64,000 nucleotides of DNA from Flavobacterium sp. (GTDB taxonomy: Bacteria; Bacteroidota; Bacteroidia; Flavobacteriales; Flavobacteriaceae): NCBI RefSeq assembly GCF_027483985.1, contig NZ_JAIXTJ010000017.1:1-64000 (forward strand), written 5' to 3'. The notes under the pieces are model-generated. The model was not told where the DNA came from. It ran no database searches and saw only the letters and a list, made by a program, of their open reading frames with translations. This document shows, piece after piece, positions 47,936-56,878 of this stretch; within the stretch, counting starts at the first letter, position 1, and each line of letters begins with the position of its first letter. The position numbers and the translations under genes were made by a program.

Positions 47936-49207
47936 ATGACCGTAGATTTACTACTCGGATTACAATGGGGTGACGAAGGAAAAGGAAAAATCGTTGACGT
48001 ACTTACCTCAAAATATGATATTATAGCACGTTTTCAAGGCGGACCAAATGCAGGTCACACTCTGGAATTTGATGGTATCAAACACGTTTTAAGAACCATT
48101 CCATCAGGGATTTTTCACGATAACAATATCAATATTATTGGAAATGGTGTTGTAATCGATCCTGTAGTTTTTAAAGGCGAAATCGATGGTTTAGCAAAAT
48201 TCAATTTGGATATAAAATCTAAATTAATCATTTCAAGAAAAGCACATTTAATACTTCCTACACATAGATTGCTAGATGCGGCTTCTGAGGCTTCAAAAGG
48301 TAAAGCTAAAATTGGTTCTACTCTTAAAGGAATTGGTCCAACTTATATGGACAAAACTGGTAGAAACGGAATTCGTGTTGGCGATATAGAATTAGAAGAT
48401 TTCAAAGAACGTTACAGAGCATTAGCTGATAAGCACGAAGCAATGATTGCTTTCTATAATGTGGACATTCAATACAATTTACCAGAATTAGAAAAAGAAT
48501 TCTTTGAAGCAATCGAAGATTTACAAAAATTAACTTTCATTGATAGTGAAGAATATTTAGCACAAGCACAAAAAGCAGGAAAATCAATTCTTTGCGAAGG
48601 TGCACAAGGTTCGTTATTAGATGTAGATTTTGGAACTTATCCTTTCGTTACATCATCAAATACCACAGCTGCTGGAGCTTGTACTGGTTTAGGGATTGCT
48701 CCAAATAAAATCAAAGAAGTTTACGGAATTTTCAAAGCTTACACTACTCGTGTGGGTTCGGGACCATTTCCTACAGAAGATTTTGGCGATGCTGGTGATG
48801 TTATGGCAAGTGTTGGAAACGAATTTGGCTCTGTAACCGGAAGAAAAAGACGTTGCGGTTGGTTGGATTTAGTTGCTTTGAAATATGCTATTCAAGTAAA
48901 TGGCGTAACGCAATTAATGATGATGAAAGGCGATGTTTTATCAGGATTTGAAACTTTGAAAGTTGCTACAGCTTACAACTACAAAGGTGAAGTTATCCAA
49001 CATTTACCTTATAATATTGAAGAAGAAAACGTAACACCAATTTACACGGAATTCAAAGGATGGCAAGCCGATTTAACTGGTTTAACTACTTTTGAAAGCC
49101 TACCAAAAGAACTAAAAGACTACATCGAGTTTATAGAAAAAGAAGTCGAAGTACCCATAAAAATAGTTTCTGTTGGACCAGATAGAAAACAGACAATTTT
49201 GAAGTAA
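47936..49207 (+). CDS. purA: Adenylosuccinate synthetase
   Basis: Joins IMP and aspartate using GTP, the first committed step to AMP. 423 aa, normal length. The GTP-binding loop is GLQWGDEGKGKIVD (8-21) with the catalytic Asp in WGDEGKG. GGPNAGHTL, GTLKGIGPTYMDKTGRNG-type IMP binding (SEEN as STLKGIGPTYMDKTGRNGI), and GRKRRCGWLDLVALKYA follow. The 59-base gap after fur suggests co-transcription, and a terminator closes the group. Confidence 0.98.
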   Translation: MTVDLLLGLQWGDEGKGKIVDVLTSKYDIIARFQGGPNAGHTLEFDGIKHVLRTIPSGIFHDNNINIIGNGVVIDPVVFKGEIDGLAKFNLDIKSKLIISRKAHLILPTHRLLDAASEASKGKAKIGSTLKGIGPTYMDKTGRNGIRVGDIELEDFKERYRALADKHEAMIAFYNVDIQYNLPELEKEFFEAIEDLQKLTFIDSEEYLAQAQKAGKSILCEGAQGSLLDVDFGTYPFVTSSNTTAAGACTGLGIAPNKIKEVYGIFKAYTTRVGSGPFPTEDFGDAGDVMASVGNEFGSVTGRKRRCGWLDLVALKYAIQVNGVTQLMMMKGDVLSGFETLKVATAYNYKGEVIQHLPYNIEEENVTPIYTEFKGWQADLTGLTTFESLPKELKDYIEFIEKEVEVPIKIVSVGPDRKQTILK

Positions 49208-49214
49208 TAAATAG

Positions 49215-49246
49215 AAATCCCAAATTTTATGTTTGGGATTTTTTTT
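49215..49246 (+). terminator. Terminator after purA
   Basis: Stem AATCCCAAA / TTTGGGATT with a 7-base loop and a following run of T. It starts 8 bases after the purA stop. Confidence 0.88.
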
Positions 49247-49411
49247 GTGCAAACAAAAACCAAACTACATAGTTTACTATGTTTTTTTATTTAAAAAAAA
49301 GTATATTTGAAACACAAATAGCCAATTTATGACATAAAGTGAGTCAACTGTTTGAAGCATTTGTGATTTATGTCTGATATATAAGTTAGCAGAAATTTTT
49401 AACTCTACAAT

Positions 49412-50062
49412 ATGAAATTAATTTTACAAGTTTTAACCTTCTTTTTTAGTATATCAATTTACAGTCAAAGTAGTATTTTGTATAATGGAGAAAATATCAA
49501 TGAGCTTGATGCTAATGGAAACAAAATTGGAATCTGGAAAGTTTTTGATAAAACAAACAGCGTAACAATTATCACTGACTTTTCAAAACCAGAATTACCC
49601 GTAACTAATTTTTATAAAAGCGAAAAACTAATAGCGACTTTTGATGAAGACAAGAGATTAGAAATTTTTAAAGATACAAAAATTATTAAAGCCGATTATT
49701 TCTTCAAAGATAATGGTAGTCAAACTTTAGTTAATGAAAATGGTCAAGAATTAGATGAAGAATTAATCCGTTATTTTTCTCAGGCAGCATTTGTAAAGCC
49801 TATGTTTTATGGCGGAATTAATGAACTATTTGCTTTCATCGGAAAAAACTTTAATAGCAAAGGGCAAAAAGGAACTTTGAAAATAAAGTTTATTATTGAC
49901 GGAAATGGTTCACCAACTGATATTGAGGTTGTTGAAAGTTCAAATCCTAAATTAAATGATGAAGGAATTAGAGTAATTTCAATTTCTCCAAGATGGCAAC
50001 CATGTCATCAAGGAGGAGGTTTTGTTAAGTCACCATTTTTAATTCCTATAAATATAAATTAA
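49412..50062 (+). CDS. Secreted protein with MORN-like repeat and TonB C-terminal-like domain
   Basis: 216 aa. The N-terminus MKLILQVLTFFFSISIYSQ is a cleavable signal peptide rather than the membrane anchor of standard TonB. Residues 25-60 (INELDANGNKIGIWKVFD) are a MORN-like toxin-immunity-style repeat common in Bacteroidota. Residues 130-216 (GTLKIKFIIDGNGSPTDIEV, NPKLNDEGIRVISISPRWQP) fit the TonB C-terminal fold. With no membrane anchor or proline-rich linker it cannot be a classical energy transducer. Its function is unknown. Confidence 0.75.
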   Translation: MKLILQVLTFFFSISIYSQSSILYNGENINELDANGNKIGIWKVFDKTNSVTIITDFSKPELPVTNFYKSEKLIATFDEDKRLEIFKDTKIIKADYFFKDNGSQTLVNENGQELDEELIRYFSQAAFVKPMFYGGINELFAFIGKNFNSKGQKGTLKIKFIIDGNGSPTDIEVVESSNPKLNDEGIRVISISPRWQPCHQGGGFVKSPFLIPININ

Positions 50063-50214
50063 AACTTCCGAAAATAATCACTATAACTCGAATATGTTAT
50101 ACTGTCTATACCAAGTCAGGATAGATATTTGTATCATTTAAGGTTGTTATCTCTAAATAGGCAGATATTTTGCCAAAAAAAACGAAAAACTAAAGTATAC
50201 TAAAATAATCTAAA

Positions 50215-50829
50215 ATGAAAAAACTAATTTACCTTTTAATTTTAATTCCATTTGTTTCATTTGCAAAGTTTTACTCCGGAGTTATGACTTTTACTGATAA
50301 TACAACAAAAGAAGGATATATAGAAATACCTGACGATTCTGAGAATAACACTATTAAATTTAGAGTAGAAGAAAAAGGAAATACTGAAAAGTTTCCTTTA
50401 GAACAAATAAAATCATTCGTCATAAACAATGAAAATGGTGATAAAATAAAATTTGTAACAACTCATTTAGCATATTTTAAGCCATTTAGCAAAGATAATT
50501 CTTTTAAAGTACATAAAAAATTAGCGTGTGTTGAAGTTATAAAAGAAGGAAAAATAAACCTTTATTCCGCTTGGTTTATAAATACAGGTCCTAAATACGG
50601 TTCTATTATAGTAGATGGTAATTATTTTATTAATCGAGGAAATGATTACTCATTAGTCATATATGAAAATGATGGAGCTGTAAATGCTTGGAAATATTTT
50701 TTGTCTTTAGTAGAAAAGCACTTTAGTGAAGAGTGTCCAAACTTAGTAAAATTAGTAAACAAAGATGATTTTAAGAAAAATGGTTTTGTAAGAATCGTGG
50801 AATTATACGAACAAAACTGTGGAAAATAA
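50215..50829 (+). CDS. Secreted protein of unknown function
   Basis: 204 aa with signal peptide MKKLIYLLILIPFVSFAKF. The mature part starts YSGVMTFTDNTTKEGYIEIP and is rich in beta-strands and charged residues. The pattern of a short strand followed by IKSFVINNENGDKIKF resembles other uncharacterised Bacteroidota envelope proteins. No domain was recognised. It is alone, with a 152-base upstream gap and no promoter match I would trust. Confidence 0.65.
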   Translation: MKKLIYLLILIPFVSFAKFYSGVMTFTDNTTKEGYIEIPDDSENNTIKFRVEEKGNTEKFPLEQIKSFVINNENGDKIKFVTTHLAYFKPFSKDNSFKVHKKLACVEVIKEGKINLYSAWFINTGPKYGSIIVDGNYFINRGNDYSLVIYENDGAVNAWKYFLSLVEKHFSEECPNLVKLVNKDDFKKNGFVRIVELYEQNCGK

Positions 50830-50833
50830 AATC

Positions 50834-50862
50834 GAGATAACTCGGATTTGCAATCCGTGCCT
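50834..50862. repeat. Short palindromic intergenic element
   Basis: The stem CGGATT-tgc-AATCCG lies inside taactcggatttgcaatccg. I recall similar ctcggattacaaatccg hairpins scattered between genes in Bacteroidota genomes, so this may be a degenerate copy of a dispersed repeat. Confidence 0.4.
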
Positions 50863-50953
50863 ACAATGAAATAAAAAAATAGAAACTTAATTTTAATTTT
50901 GATGGCTTGCTTAAAATTTACAGCCCATTGCATTTTAATTACTAAGATAAATT

Positions 50954-51145
50954 ATGTCAGCATACGATATTAGATTTTTAGGTGGATTTGTAATCTGGAT
51001 TTTTAAAGGATTTAAAGGTTCATTACAAAAAAGTGTTGATAATAATTATATAATTTCTTTTGTTGTAGGACTGATAACAGTAATTATTGTATTTTTAGTC
51101 TTTTATCTATTATACGCTATAAATTTTGGCGGATATTTTTATTAA
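50954..51145 (+). CDS. Small membrane protein, unknown
   Basis: 63 aa. Residues 30-55 (NYIISFVVGLITVIIVFLVF) form one clear membrane helix, and an amphipathic N-terminal part (GGFVIWIFKGFKGSLQKSVD) precedes it. The ATG is followed by ordinary codons and the frame is intact. No family was recognised. Its reality rests on the membrane helix and lack of a competing gene. Confidence 0.5.
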   Translation: MSAYDIRFLGGFVIWIFKGFKGSLQKSVDNNYIISFVVGLITVIIVFLVFYLLYAINFGGYFY

Positions 51146-51237
51146 CTATTCAGAGGATTTTTAACTTATAAACAGATATTACGAATATGTTTTAAGTCGA
51201 TAGCGCATTCTATACTTGATTGTGCTTTAAAACAAAA

Positions 51238-51759
51238 TCATTCCACCTCAATTTTATCTATAAGTAATTCAAAATTTTCATTTCTCTTATTACCTATTAG
51301 AAATGCAATTTCTTCTAAGCTTTGACCATCATAATTAGGAAGTTGGAGTGTTCTACCTCTAAAAGAAGCATATAATTTAGTTACAGGAATTTCAATAGTT
51401 TCCCATTCAGTTGAAGTTTGAAATTCGTAAATGTAAGAATAATAATCACTCTGATTTTTCTTAACTCTAAACTGGTATTTTTTTCCGTCACCTTTCAAAC
51501 GGATTTTAAAAACACTTTTATCTGTTAACTTTATCGGATTAAAAAAATGACGAACCGAACAAAATCCACCATTATTGTCGGTAGAAACTGTTCCTTTGAA
51601 GGTTCCATTTCCATTAGCATCAACAAAGAAATCACTTGAGGAAACGCCACCCATAACGCCATCATCAACTACTTTCCAGTTAGACAAGTTACTATCTTTT
51701 GAAAAATCAAAAATTAAAATAGGATTCAATAGTATTGAAAATAGCAGAATCATTTGCAT
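51238..51759 (-). CDS. CIA30-family protein
   Basis: 173 aa from the ATG at 51759. A TTG at 51780 would add 7 residues. A hydrophobic start (MQMILLFSILLNPILIFDF) is followed by the NADH:ubiquinone oxidoreductase intermediate-associated protein 30-like fold: WKVVDDGVMGGVSSSDF, GTFKGTVSTDNNGGFCSVR, LKGDGKKYQFRVK and WETIEIPVTKLYASFRGR. This galactose-binding-like domain is found in complex I assembly factor CIA30 of mitochondria. Bacterial members often have an unknown role. Confidence 0.82.
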   Translation of the reverse strand: MQMILLFSILLNPILIFDFSKDSNLSNWKVVDDGVMGGVSSSDFFVDANGNGTFKGTVSTDNNGGFCSVRHFFNPIKLTDKSVFKIRLKGDGKKYQFRVKKNQSDYYSYIYEFQTSTEWETIEIPVTKLYASFRGRTLQLPNYDGQSLEEIAFLIGNKRNENFELLIDKIEVE

Positions 51760-51864
51760 CAGTAATATTTTTAAAAACAAACTTACTTAACGCATTTCAT
51801 CTGCACTAAATTTTAACAAATTTAATTGGATAAATAACAGTTGTTTAAGAGTTCATAATAACAA

Positions 51865-53757
51865 CTACAACTTCAAAATAAAACTTTCGCTACCTTTTAA
51901 ACTAATCTTTACAATTCCAACTCCATTGGTTACTTTTAAAGTATGAGCAACGCCATAAAGTTGTTCGGTTAACAAATATGTTCCATCTTTAAGTTTCCAT
52001 TCTGAAATTACATCGGCTGGAATTTTTAAATCAAACATTTCGCTTGTTTTTGGAGCTAAATTGGAAACAATGATTAGTTTTTCAGTTGCTGACCAACGCA
52101 CAAACGAATACACATTTTGACCATATGTAGAAGAATCTTGTCTATTCACAGACTGAATTTCTTGAAATTTACCCATCAAAGCCTCACTTTTAATAGTAAA
52201 ATTCAATAAACGCTTGTAAAAATCTCTAAGTTCTTTCTCACTTTTTGACAATTGTCCACCGTCAAATTTTCCGTTATTCATCCATCTTTGGTGATTTGGA
52301 ACGCCTATATAATCAAAAATTGAAGTTCTTGAACGTTTTCCAAATCCTGCATCTTCGTTTCCTGCCTCGCCTACTTCTTGTCCGAAATAAATCATTGTAG
52401 GAGAAGAACTCAATGTAGTAGAAATCACCATCAAAGGTTTGCCATTCTCACCGCTTCCAGCAAATTCTGGACTTGCCAAACGTTGCTCATCGTGGTTATC
52501 AAGAAAATGTAACATATGATGTTCAATATCACTCATTCGGTTTTGAATATCAAACAAACCATCAGGTGATGTTTTTCCGTGAATTACCGCTTTTAGATGA
52601 TCGTAAGTTTCAACTTTATCATAAAGGTAATCCATTTTTCCTTTAAAAATATAATTTCTATACTCGTTAGGATTGTAAACTTCGGCCAATAAAAAGGCAT
52701 CTGGATTTTTCATTTTGATAGCAGAATTCATATAACTCCAAAACTCAAAAGGAACCATTTCAGCCATATCATAACGGAAACCATCTATACCTTTGGCTGT
52801 CCAATACAAAGCGATATCTCTGAATTTTATCCACGAACTTGGAACGTCTTTGTCTTTCCAAAATTCAAAATGCTCTTGATAAGATTTCTTTTCAAAACCA
52901 GTAGGTAGTTCCGGAAAATCTTTAGAACCATCAGGACGAATTCCGTAGTTTACCTTTACCGTTTCATACCAATCATTGATATCAGGTTTGGCCAAACGCG
53001 AACCATTTCCTGTCCATTTTGCTGGATATTCTTCAAATTTTCCATCAATCAACGGATTACTTTCTCCGTTCAACGGACGATAATCATTAGATGTTGGCAC
53101 TTCAAATCGTTGTTCTGGAATATAATAAAAGTTGTTATTTCTATCATATTCGACAGCTATATTATCATCAGCTCCAAAATCTTTAACTCCTTTTGGATTA
53201 TTTTTTCCTTCATATTTTCTAGCAATATGATTAGGAACAATATCAATTAATAATTTCAAACCATTTTTATGGGTGCGAGCAATCAAAGCTTCAAATTCTT
53301 GCAAACGATTCGCCGGATTGACAGCCAAATCTGGATTTACATTGTAATAATCTTTCACGGCATAAGGCGAACCAGCGCGCCCTTTTACAACTTCAGGATC
53401 ATCATCAGAAATTCCTATATTTTTGTAATCTCTTACCAAAGCGTGGTGCGGAACACCTGTATACCAAATGTGAGTAACACCAAGATTTTTAATTTCTTGC
53501 AAGGCTTTATCGGTAAAATCATTAAACTTACCAACACCATTTTGTTCAATTGTTCCCCAAGGTTTGTTGGTAGTATTTGTATTTCCAAACAAACGTGTAA
53601 AAACTTGATAAACAACTTTTTTCTTTTCGGTTGGCGTCACTTTCTTTTTATCCACAATGGTCACTTTTTTATTTTTGGTGGTTGATTTACTTTTTTTATT
53701 TTGAGCATTTACTGTGAGTGACAAACCAATCAAAGCAAGCAATAAGATTTTCTTCAT
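51865..53757 (-). CDS. Secreted alpha-amylase family glycoside hydrolase (GH13)
   Basis: 630 aa from the ATG at 53757, giving signal peptide MKKILLLALIGLSLTVNAQ. A longer start at 53811 would run through the promoter. The (beta/alpha)8 barrel has LLIDIVPNH, the nucleophile in GFRYDMAEM (Asp330), the acid/base in LLAEVYNP (Glu359) and FLDNHDEQRL (Asp423). A lysine-rich linker follows the signal peptide. It hydrolyses alpha-glucans in the periplasm or outside. No SusC/SusD pair is nearby, so it is not an obvious starch-utilisation locus. Its promoter is at 53788-53817. Confidence 0.92.
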   Translation of the reverse strand: MKKILLLALIGLSLTVNAQNKKSKSTTKNKKVTIVDKKKVTPTEKKKVVYQVFTRLFGNTNTTNKPWGTIEQNGVGKFNDFTDKALQEIKNLGVTHIWYTGVPHHALVRDYKNIGISDDDPEVVKGRAGSPYAVKDYYNVNPDLAVNPANRLQEFEALIARTHKNGLKLLIDIVPNHIARKYEGKNNPKGVKDFGADDNIAVEYDRNNNFYYIPEQRFEVPTSNDYRPLNGESNPLIDGKFEEYPAKWTGNGSRLAKPDINDWYETVKVNYGIRPDGSKDFPELPTGFEKKSYQEHFEFWKDKDVPSSWIKFRDIALYWTAKGIDGFRYDMAEMVPFEFWSYMNSAIKMKNPDAFLLAEVYNPNEYRNYIFKGKMDYLYDKVETYDHLKAVIHGKTSPDGLFDIQNRMSDIEHHMLHFLDNHDEQRLASPEFAGSGENGKPLMVISTTLSSSPTMIYFGQEVGEAGNEDAGFGKRSRTSIFDYIGVPNHQRWMNNGKFDGGQLSKSEKELRDFYKRLLNFTIKSEALMGKFQEIQSVNRQDSSTYGQNVYSFVRWSATEKLIIVSNLAPKTSEMFDLKIPADVISEWKLKDGTYLLTEQLYGVAHTLKVTNGVGIVKISLKGSESFILKL

Positions 53758-53787
53758 AAGGCGTTCTTTATTTGAAACATAATGCAA

Positions 53788-53817
53788 CAAATATAAAAAT
53801 TTGAAAATCATTTCAAA
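53788..53817 (-). promoter_or_regulatory. Promoter of the GH13 amylase gene
   Basis: On the minus strand TTTG (53817-53814), an 18-base spacer and TATATTTG (53795-53788) match the Bacteroidota consensus. The ATG follows about 30 bases later, which supports the shorter start. Confidence 0.7.
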
Positions 53818-53976
53818 CTACTTATAAAAAAATCTTAATTGCCCTTCGAGTTGACGCATATTTCATAAATTTGCAAGTGGTTTTATAAAAACTATACTAG
53901 TTAACCGCTTTAAGACTTAAATTGAATTTAAATCAAATTTAATTTTTAATTATACATACCAAAATTTCACTTTACA

Positions 53977-55158
53977 TTGAGCGATTTCATAAAATATCAA
54001 GCACAAACTTCACCTTACCCATTAGGAATGGAAGTTTCTCACGCTATTGGTTCTTATATTTACAATACCGACGGTAAAAAATATTTAGATTTTGTTGCTG
54101 GAGTTTCGGCTTGCTCGCTTGGACATCAGCATCCGCGTGTGAATCAAGCGATCAAAGATCAATTAGATAAATATTCACACGTGATGGTTTATGGAGAATA
54201 TTCTCAAAATCCTGCAGTGAAATATTGCAAATTATTAGTTGAAAATTTACCTAAAGAACTAAATAAAGTTTACTTAGTAAATTCAGGAACAGAAGCTTGT
54301 GAAGGCGCTTTAAAACTAGTACGACGTGTAACAGGAAGAAGTCAGTTGATTTCGTGTCACAATGCTTATCACGGAAACACCATGGGTTCGATGAGTGTAA
54401 TGGGATTTGAAGAACGCAAACAAATTTTTCGTCCGTTGATTCCCGATGTCGATTTTATTACTTTTAATAACGAAGACGATTTACAAAAAATAACCACCAA
54501 AACGGCCGGAATTATTCTAGAAAGTATTCAAGGTGGCGCGGGTTTTATTCAACCTCAAAACGACTTTCTTGCCAAAGTAAAAAAACGTTGTGAAGAAGTT
54601 GGTGCTTTGATGATTATTGATGAAATCCAACCTGGTTTTGGTAGAACCGGAAAATTATTTGGATTTGAAAACTACAATGTCGTTCCTGATGTAATTATCA
54701 TTGGAAAAGGAATGGCAGGCGGAATGCCAGTAGGCGGATTTGTGGCCAACGAAAAATATATGGATTTATTAAGTCACGATCCTAAATTAGGCCACATCAC
54801 TACTTTTGGCGGACATCCAGTAATTGCAGCTGCTTGCTTGGCAACATTAGAAGAAGTTTTAGAAAAAGACTATGCCAATCAATCTTTGGCAAAAGAAAAA
54901 CTTTTTCGGGAACTTTTGGTACATCCTTTGATACAAGAAGTAAGAGGAAAAGGATTGATGCTAGCAGCAATGACCACCAATGAAGAGATAACAAATCAGG
55001 TAGTTTTGCGTTGTCAAGATAGAGGATTGATTCTATTTTGGTTATTGTTTGAAGGTAAAGCCATTAGAATTACACCACCATTAACCATTTCTGAAGAGGA
55101 AATTAGAGAAGGTTGTAAAATTATTTTGGAAGTGATGGATGAAATAGTTGCGGGTTAA
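53977..55158 (+). CDS. Class-III aminotransferase
   Basis: 393 aa from a TTG at 53977. PLP-dependent aminotransferase of the ornithine/acetylornithine family. GTEACEGALKLVRRVTGR binds cofactor phosphate, IIDEIQPGFGRTGKLFGFE carries the ring Asp, and the Schiff-base Lys is Lys244 in IGKGMAGGMPVGG. The substrate could be acetylornithine, ornithine or another omega-amino acid, and there is no arginine or proline gene nearby to decide. The last codons and stop (GTT GCG GGT TAA) are part of a heptad repeat array. Confidence 0.88.
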   Translation: MSDFIKYQAQTSPYPLGMEVSHAIGSYIYNTDGKKYLDFVAGVSACSLGHQHPRVNQAIKDQLDKYSHVMVYGEYSQNPAVKYCKLLVENLPKELNKVYLVNSGTEACEGALKLVRRVTGRSQLISCHNAYHGNTMGSMSVMGFEERKQIFRPLIPDVDFITFNNEDDLQKITTKTAGIILESIQGGAGFIQPQNDFLAKVKKRCEEVGALMIIDEIQPGFGRTGKLFGFENYNVVPDVIIIGKGMAGGMPVGGFVANEKYMDLLSHDPKLGHITTFGGHPVIAAACLATLEEVLEKDYANQSLAKEKLFRELLVHPLIQEVRGKGLMLAAMTTNEEITNQVVLRCQDRGLILFWLLFEGKAIRITPPLTISEEEIREGCKIILEVMDEIVAG

Positions 55159-55233
55159 AAGTTACGAGTTGCGAGTTTAATAGATTCTGCAAAACCCGAA
55201 ACCCGAAACCTTAAACCCGAAACTCGAAACTTA
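55148..55233. repeat. Inverted heptad array overlapping the aminotransferase stop
   Basis: The left arm has phased units GTTGCGG, GTTAAAA, GTTACGA, GTTGCGA and GTTTAAT from 55148. The right arm (about 55191-55233) has AAACCCG, AAACCCG, AAACCTT, AAACCCG, AAACTCG and AAACTTA. The arms are near complements and could form a long hairpin, perhaps acting as a terminator. The stop codon lies inside the left arm. Confidence 0.8.
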
Positions 55234-55331
55234 TTTTCTGTTAATTAAATTGTTCAAAACATAAATCATTTTCCCTCAATAATCACTAATAGTTAAGTAC
55301 TTTTATTAAGGATAATTTTAAATAAAAAGCT

Positions 55332-56726
55332 ATGCATTTGGATCACGACGAAGAAGACTACAACTTATCCTTATCGAAGTTCGAATCAATGTTGAAAACC
55401 AACAAAGTGATCTTCTTTGATTCTGAAGAATTTGAAGAAATTATTCTTCATTATCTCGATATGGGTAAAGCCAATTTAGCTAAAAAAGCATTAAAACTAG
55501 GCTTAGAACAGCATCCAAAATCGACTGGTTTAAAGCTAGTTCAGATAGAAATGTTAGTTTATGATGACAAACTCGAAATTGCTGAAAAAATGCTAAACGA
55601 GTTGTATGCTATTGAACCTACTAATGAAGAGATTTTTATCCAAAAGGCTAATATTTATTCCAAAAGAGACAACCACGAAAAAGCTGTGGAACTTTTGCAA
55701 GAAGCTTTAAAATATACTGAAGATTTAGCCGATGTTTACAACCTAATTGGTATGGAATACCTTTTTATGGACAACTTTGAAAAGGCGAAAGAAAATTTCA
55801 TTCATTGTTTGAATGTCGATATTGAAGACCAATCGGCTTTATACAATGTGGTTTATTGTTACGAATTTTTAGATCAAAATGCCGAGGCTATTGAATATTT
55901 AAAAACGTACATCGATAAAAATCCTTATTCAGAGATCGCTTGGCATCAGCAAGGCCGACTTTACTATGGATTAAAAGACTATACCAATGCCGTGAGAGCA
56001 TTTGAATTCGCAACCTATATAGATGACGAATTTATGGGTGCTTTTATGGAAAATGGAAAAGCCTTGGAGCGTTTAAAACGCTATGAAGATGCTATTGAAA
56101 ATTATCAAAAAACCATTGACCTTGACGATGCCACTTCTTATGCATTGTTACGAATTGGAAAATGCCACGAAAAATTAGGCAATAAAGCCGAAGCATTAAA
56201 GTTTTTCAATAAAACTGTTCACGAAGATCCACTTTTAGATAAAGGTTGGATTGCAATAACTGATTTTTACGTACGTCAAAAAAATTATCATAAAGCATTG
56301 ATTTATGTCAACAAAGCATTAGCTATTGATAACCAAAATAAGGCCTACTGGAAACGTTTTGCTGCCATAAACAAAGCATTAGATATGTTTGAAGAAGCCG
56401 AATTAGGCTATAGAAAAGCAGTAGAATTTGGTGATAATAGTTTGGATACTTGGCTGTTTTGGGTTGATATACTTCAATTTTTAGGAGAAGAAGACGGTGC
56501 AGTGATGACATTGCTTCAAGCGACGGAATTTTTCCCTGAAGAATATCAAATTGAATACCGTTTGGCAGGTTTCTATTTTATTCAAAATGATACCGAAAAA
56601 GGCACTTTTCATTTAAGTAACGCACTGCGATTAAACTTTAAAAATCATACTTTATTAGAAGAATTATTTCCTTCTGTTTGGACTGAAAAAAAAGTACAGA
56701 GTTTGATTAAGAAACATACTAAATAA
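55332..56726 (+). CDS. Cytoplasmic TPR protein
   Basis: 464 aa, no signal peptide. An acidic start (MHLDHDEEDYNLSLSKFESM) precedes about a dozen tetratricopeptide repeats, for example ADVYNLIGMEYLFMDNFEKA, SEIAWHQQGRLYYGLKDYTN and SYALLRIGKCHEKLGNKAEA. It has the size and composition of the conserved Flavobacteriia TPR protein upstream of aroE. A scaffold role is likely, with partners unknown. It is followed by a repeat-derived hairpin and then aroE. Confidence 0.85.
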   Translation: MHLDHDEEDYNLSLSKFESMLKTNKVIFFDSEEFEEIILHYLDMGKANLAKKALKLGLEQHPKSTGLKLVQIEMLVYDDKLEIAEKMLNELYAIEPTNEEIFIQKANIYSKRDNHEKAVELLQEALKYTEDLADVYNLIGMEYLFMDNFEKAKENFIHCLNVDIEDQSALYNVVYCYEFLDQNAEAIEYLKTYIDKNPYSEIAWHQQGRLYYGLKDYTNAVRAFEFATYIDDEFMGAFMENGKALERLKRYEDAIENYQKTIDLDDATSYALLRIGKCHEKLGNKAEALKFFNKTVHEDPLLDKGWIAITDFYVRQKNYHKALIYVNKALAIDNQNKAYWKRFAAINKALDMFEEAELGYRKAVEFGDNSLDTWLFWVDILQFLGEEDGAVMTLLQATEFFPEEYQIEYRLAGFYFIQNDTEKGTFHLSNALRLNFKNHTLLEELFPSVWTEKKVQSLIKKHTK

Positions 56727-56739
56727 ATTTTCAAAACTA

Positions 56740-56860
56740 ATTTCACGAATTTACACGAAATTGCATAAAGTAAAAATTACACGAACTTATTTAACACAGA
56801 TATAAATTCGTGTAATTTTTTTATTCACGAGATAAATTCGTGCAAATTTGTGTAAACCTT
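56740..56860. repeat. Intergenic repeat, cacgaa family, with terminator-like hairpin
   Basis: Several copies of cacgaa and its complement ttcgtg (in taaattcgtgtaa and taaattcgtgcaa) fill the TPR-aroE gap. The perfect 14-bp stem of 56772-56785 with 56807-56820 is followed by T, so it may serve as a terminator. It is related to the elements at 19951-20030 and 60620-60672. Confidence 0.75.
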
Positions 56861-56878
56861 TTATAAAATCAACAACTA

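Noticed and set aside
53269..53685. 138-codon plus-strand ORF
   Set aside because: Antisense to the GH13 amylase coding sequence, with no signal peptide or domain of its own.
51865..53757. Starch-utilisation (Sus) locus
   Set aside because: There is only a single GH13 gene. No SusC/SusD pair or regulator is adjacent.
53758..53811. Longer start of the GH13 gene
   Set aside because: The extra codons overlap the consensus promoter at 53788-53817, and the signal peptide begins at 53757.
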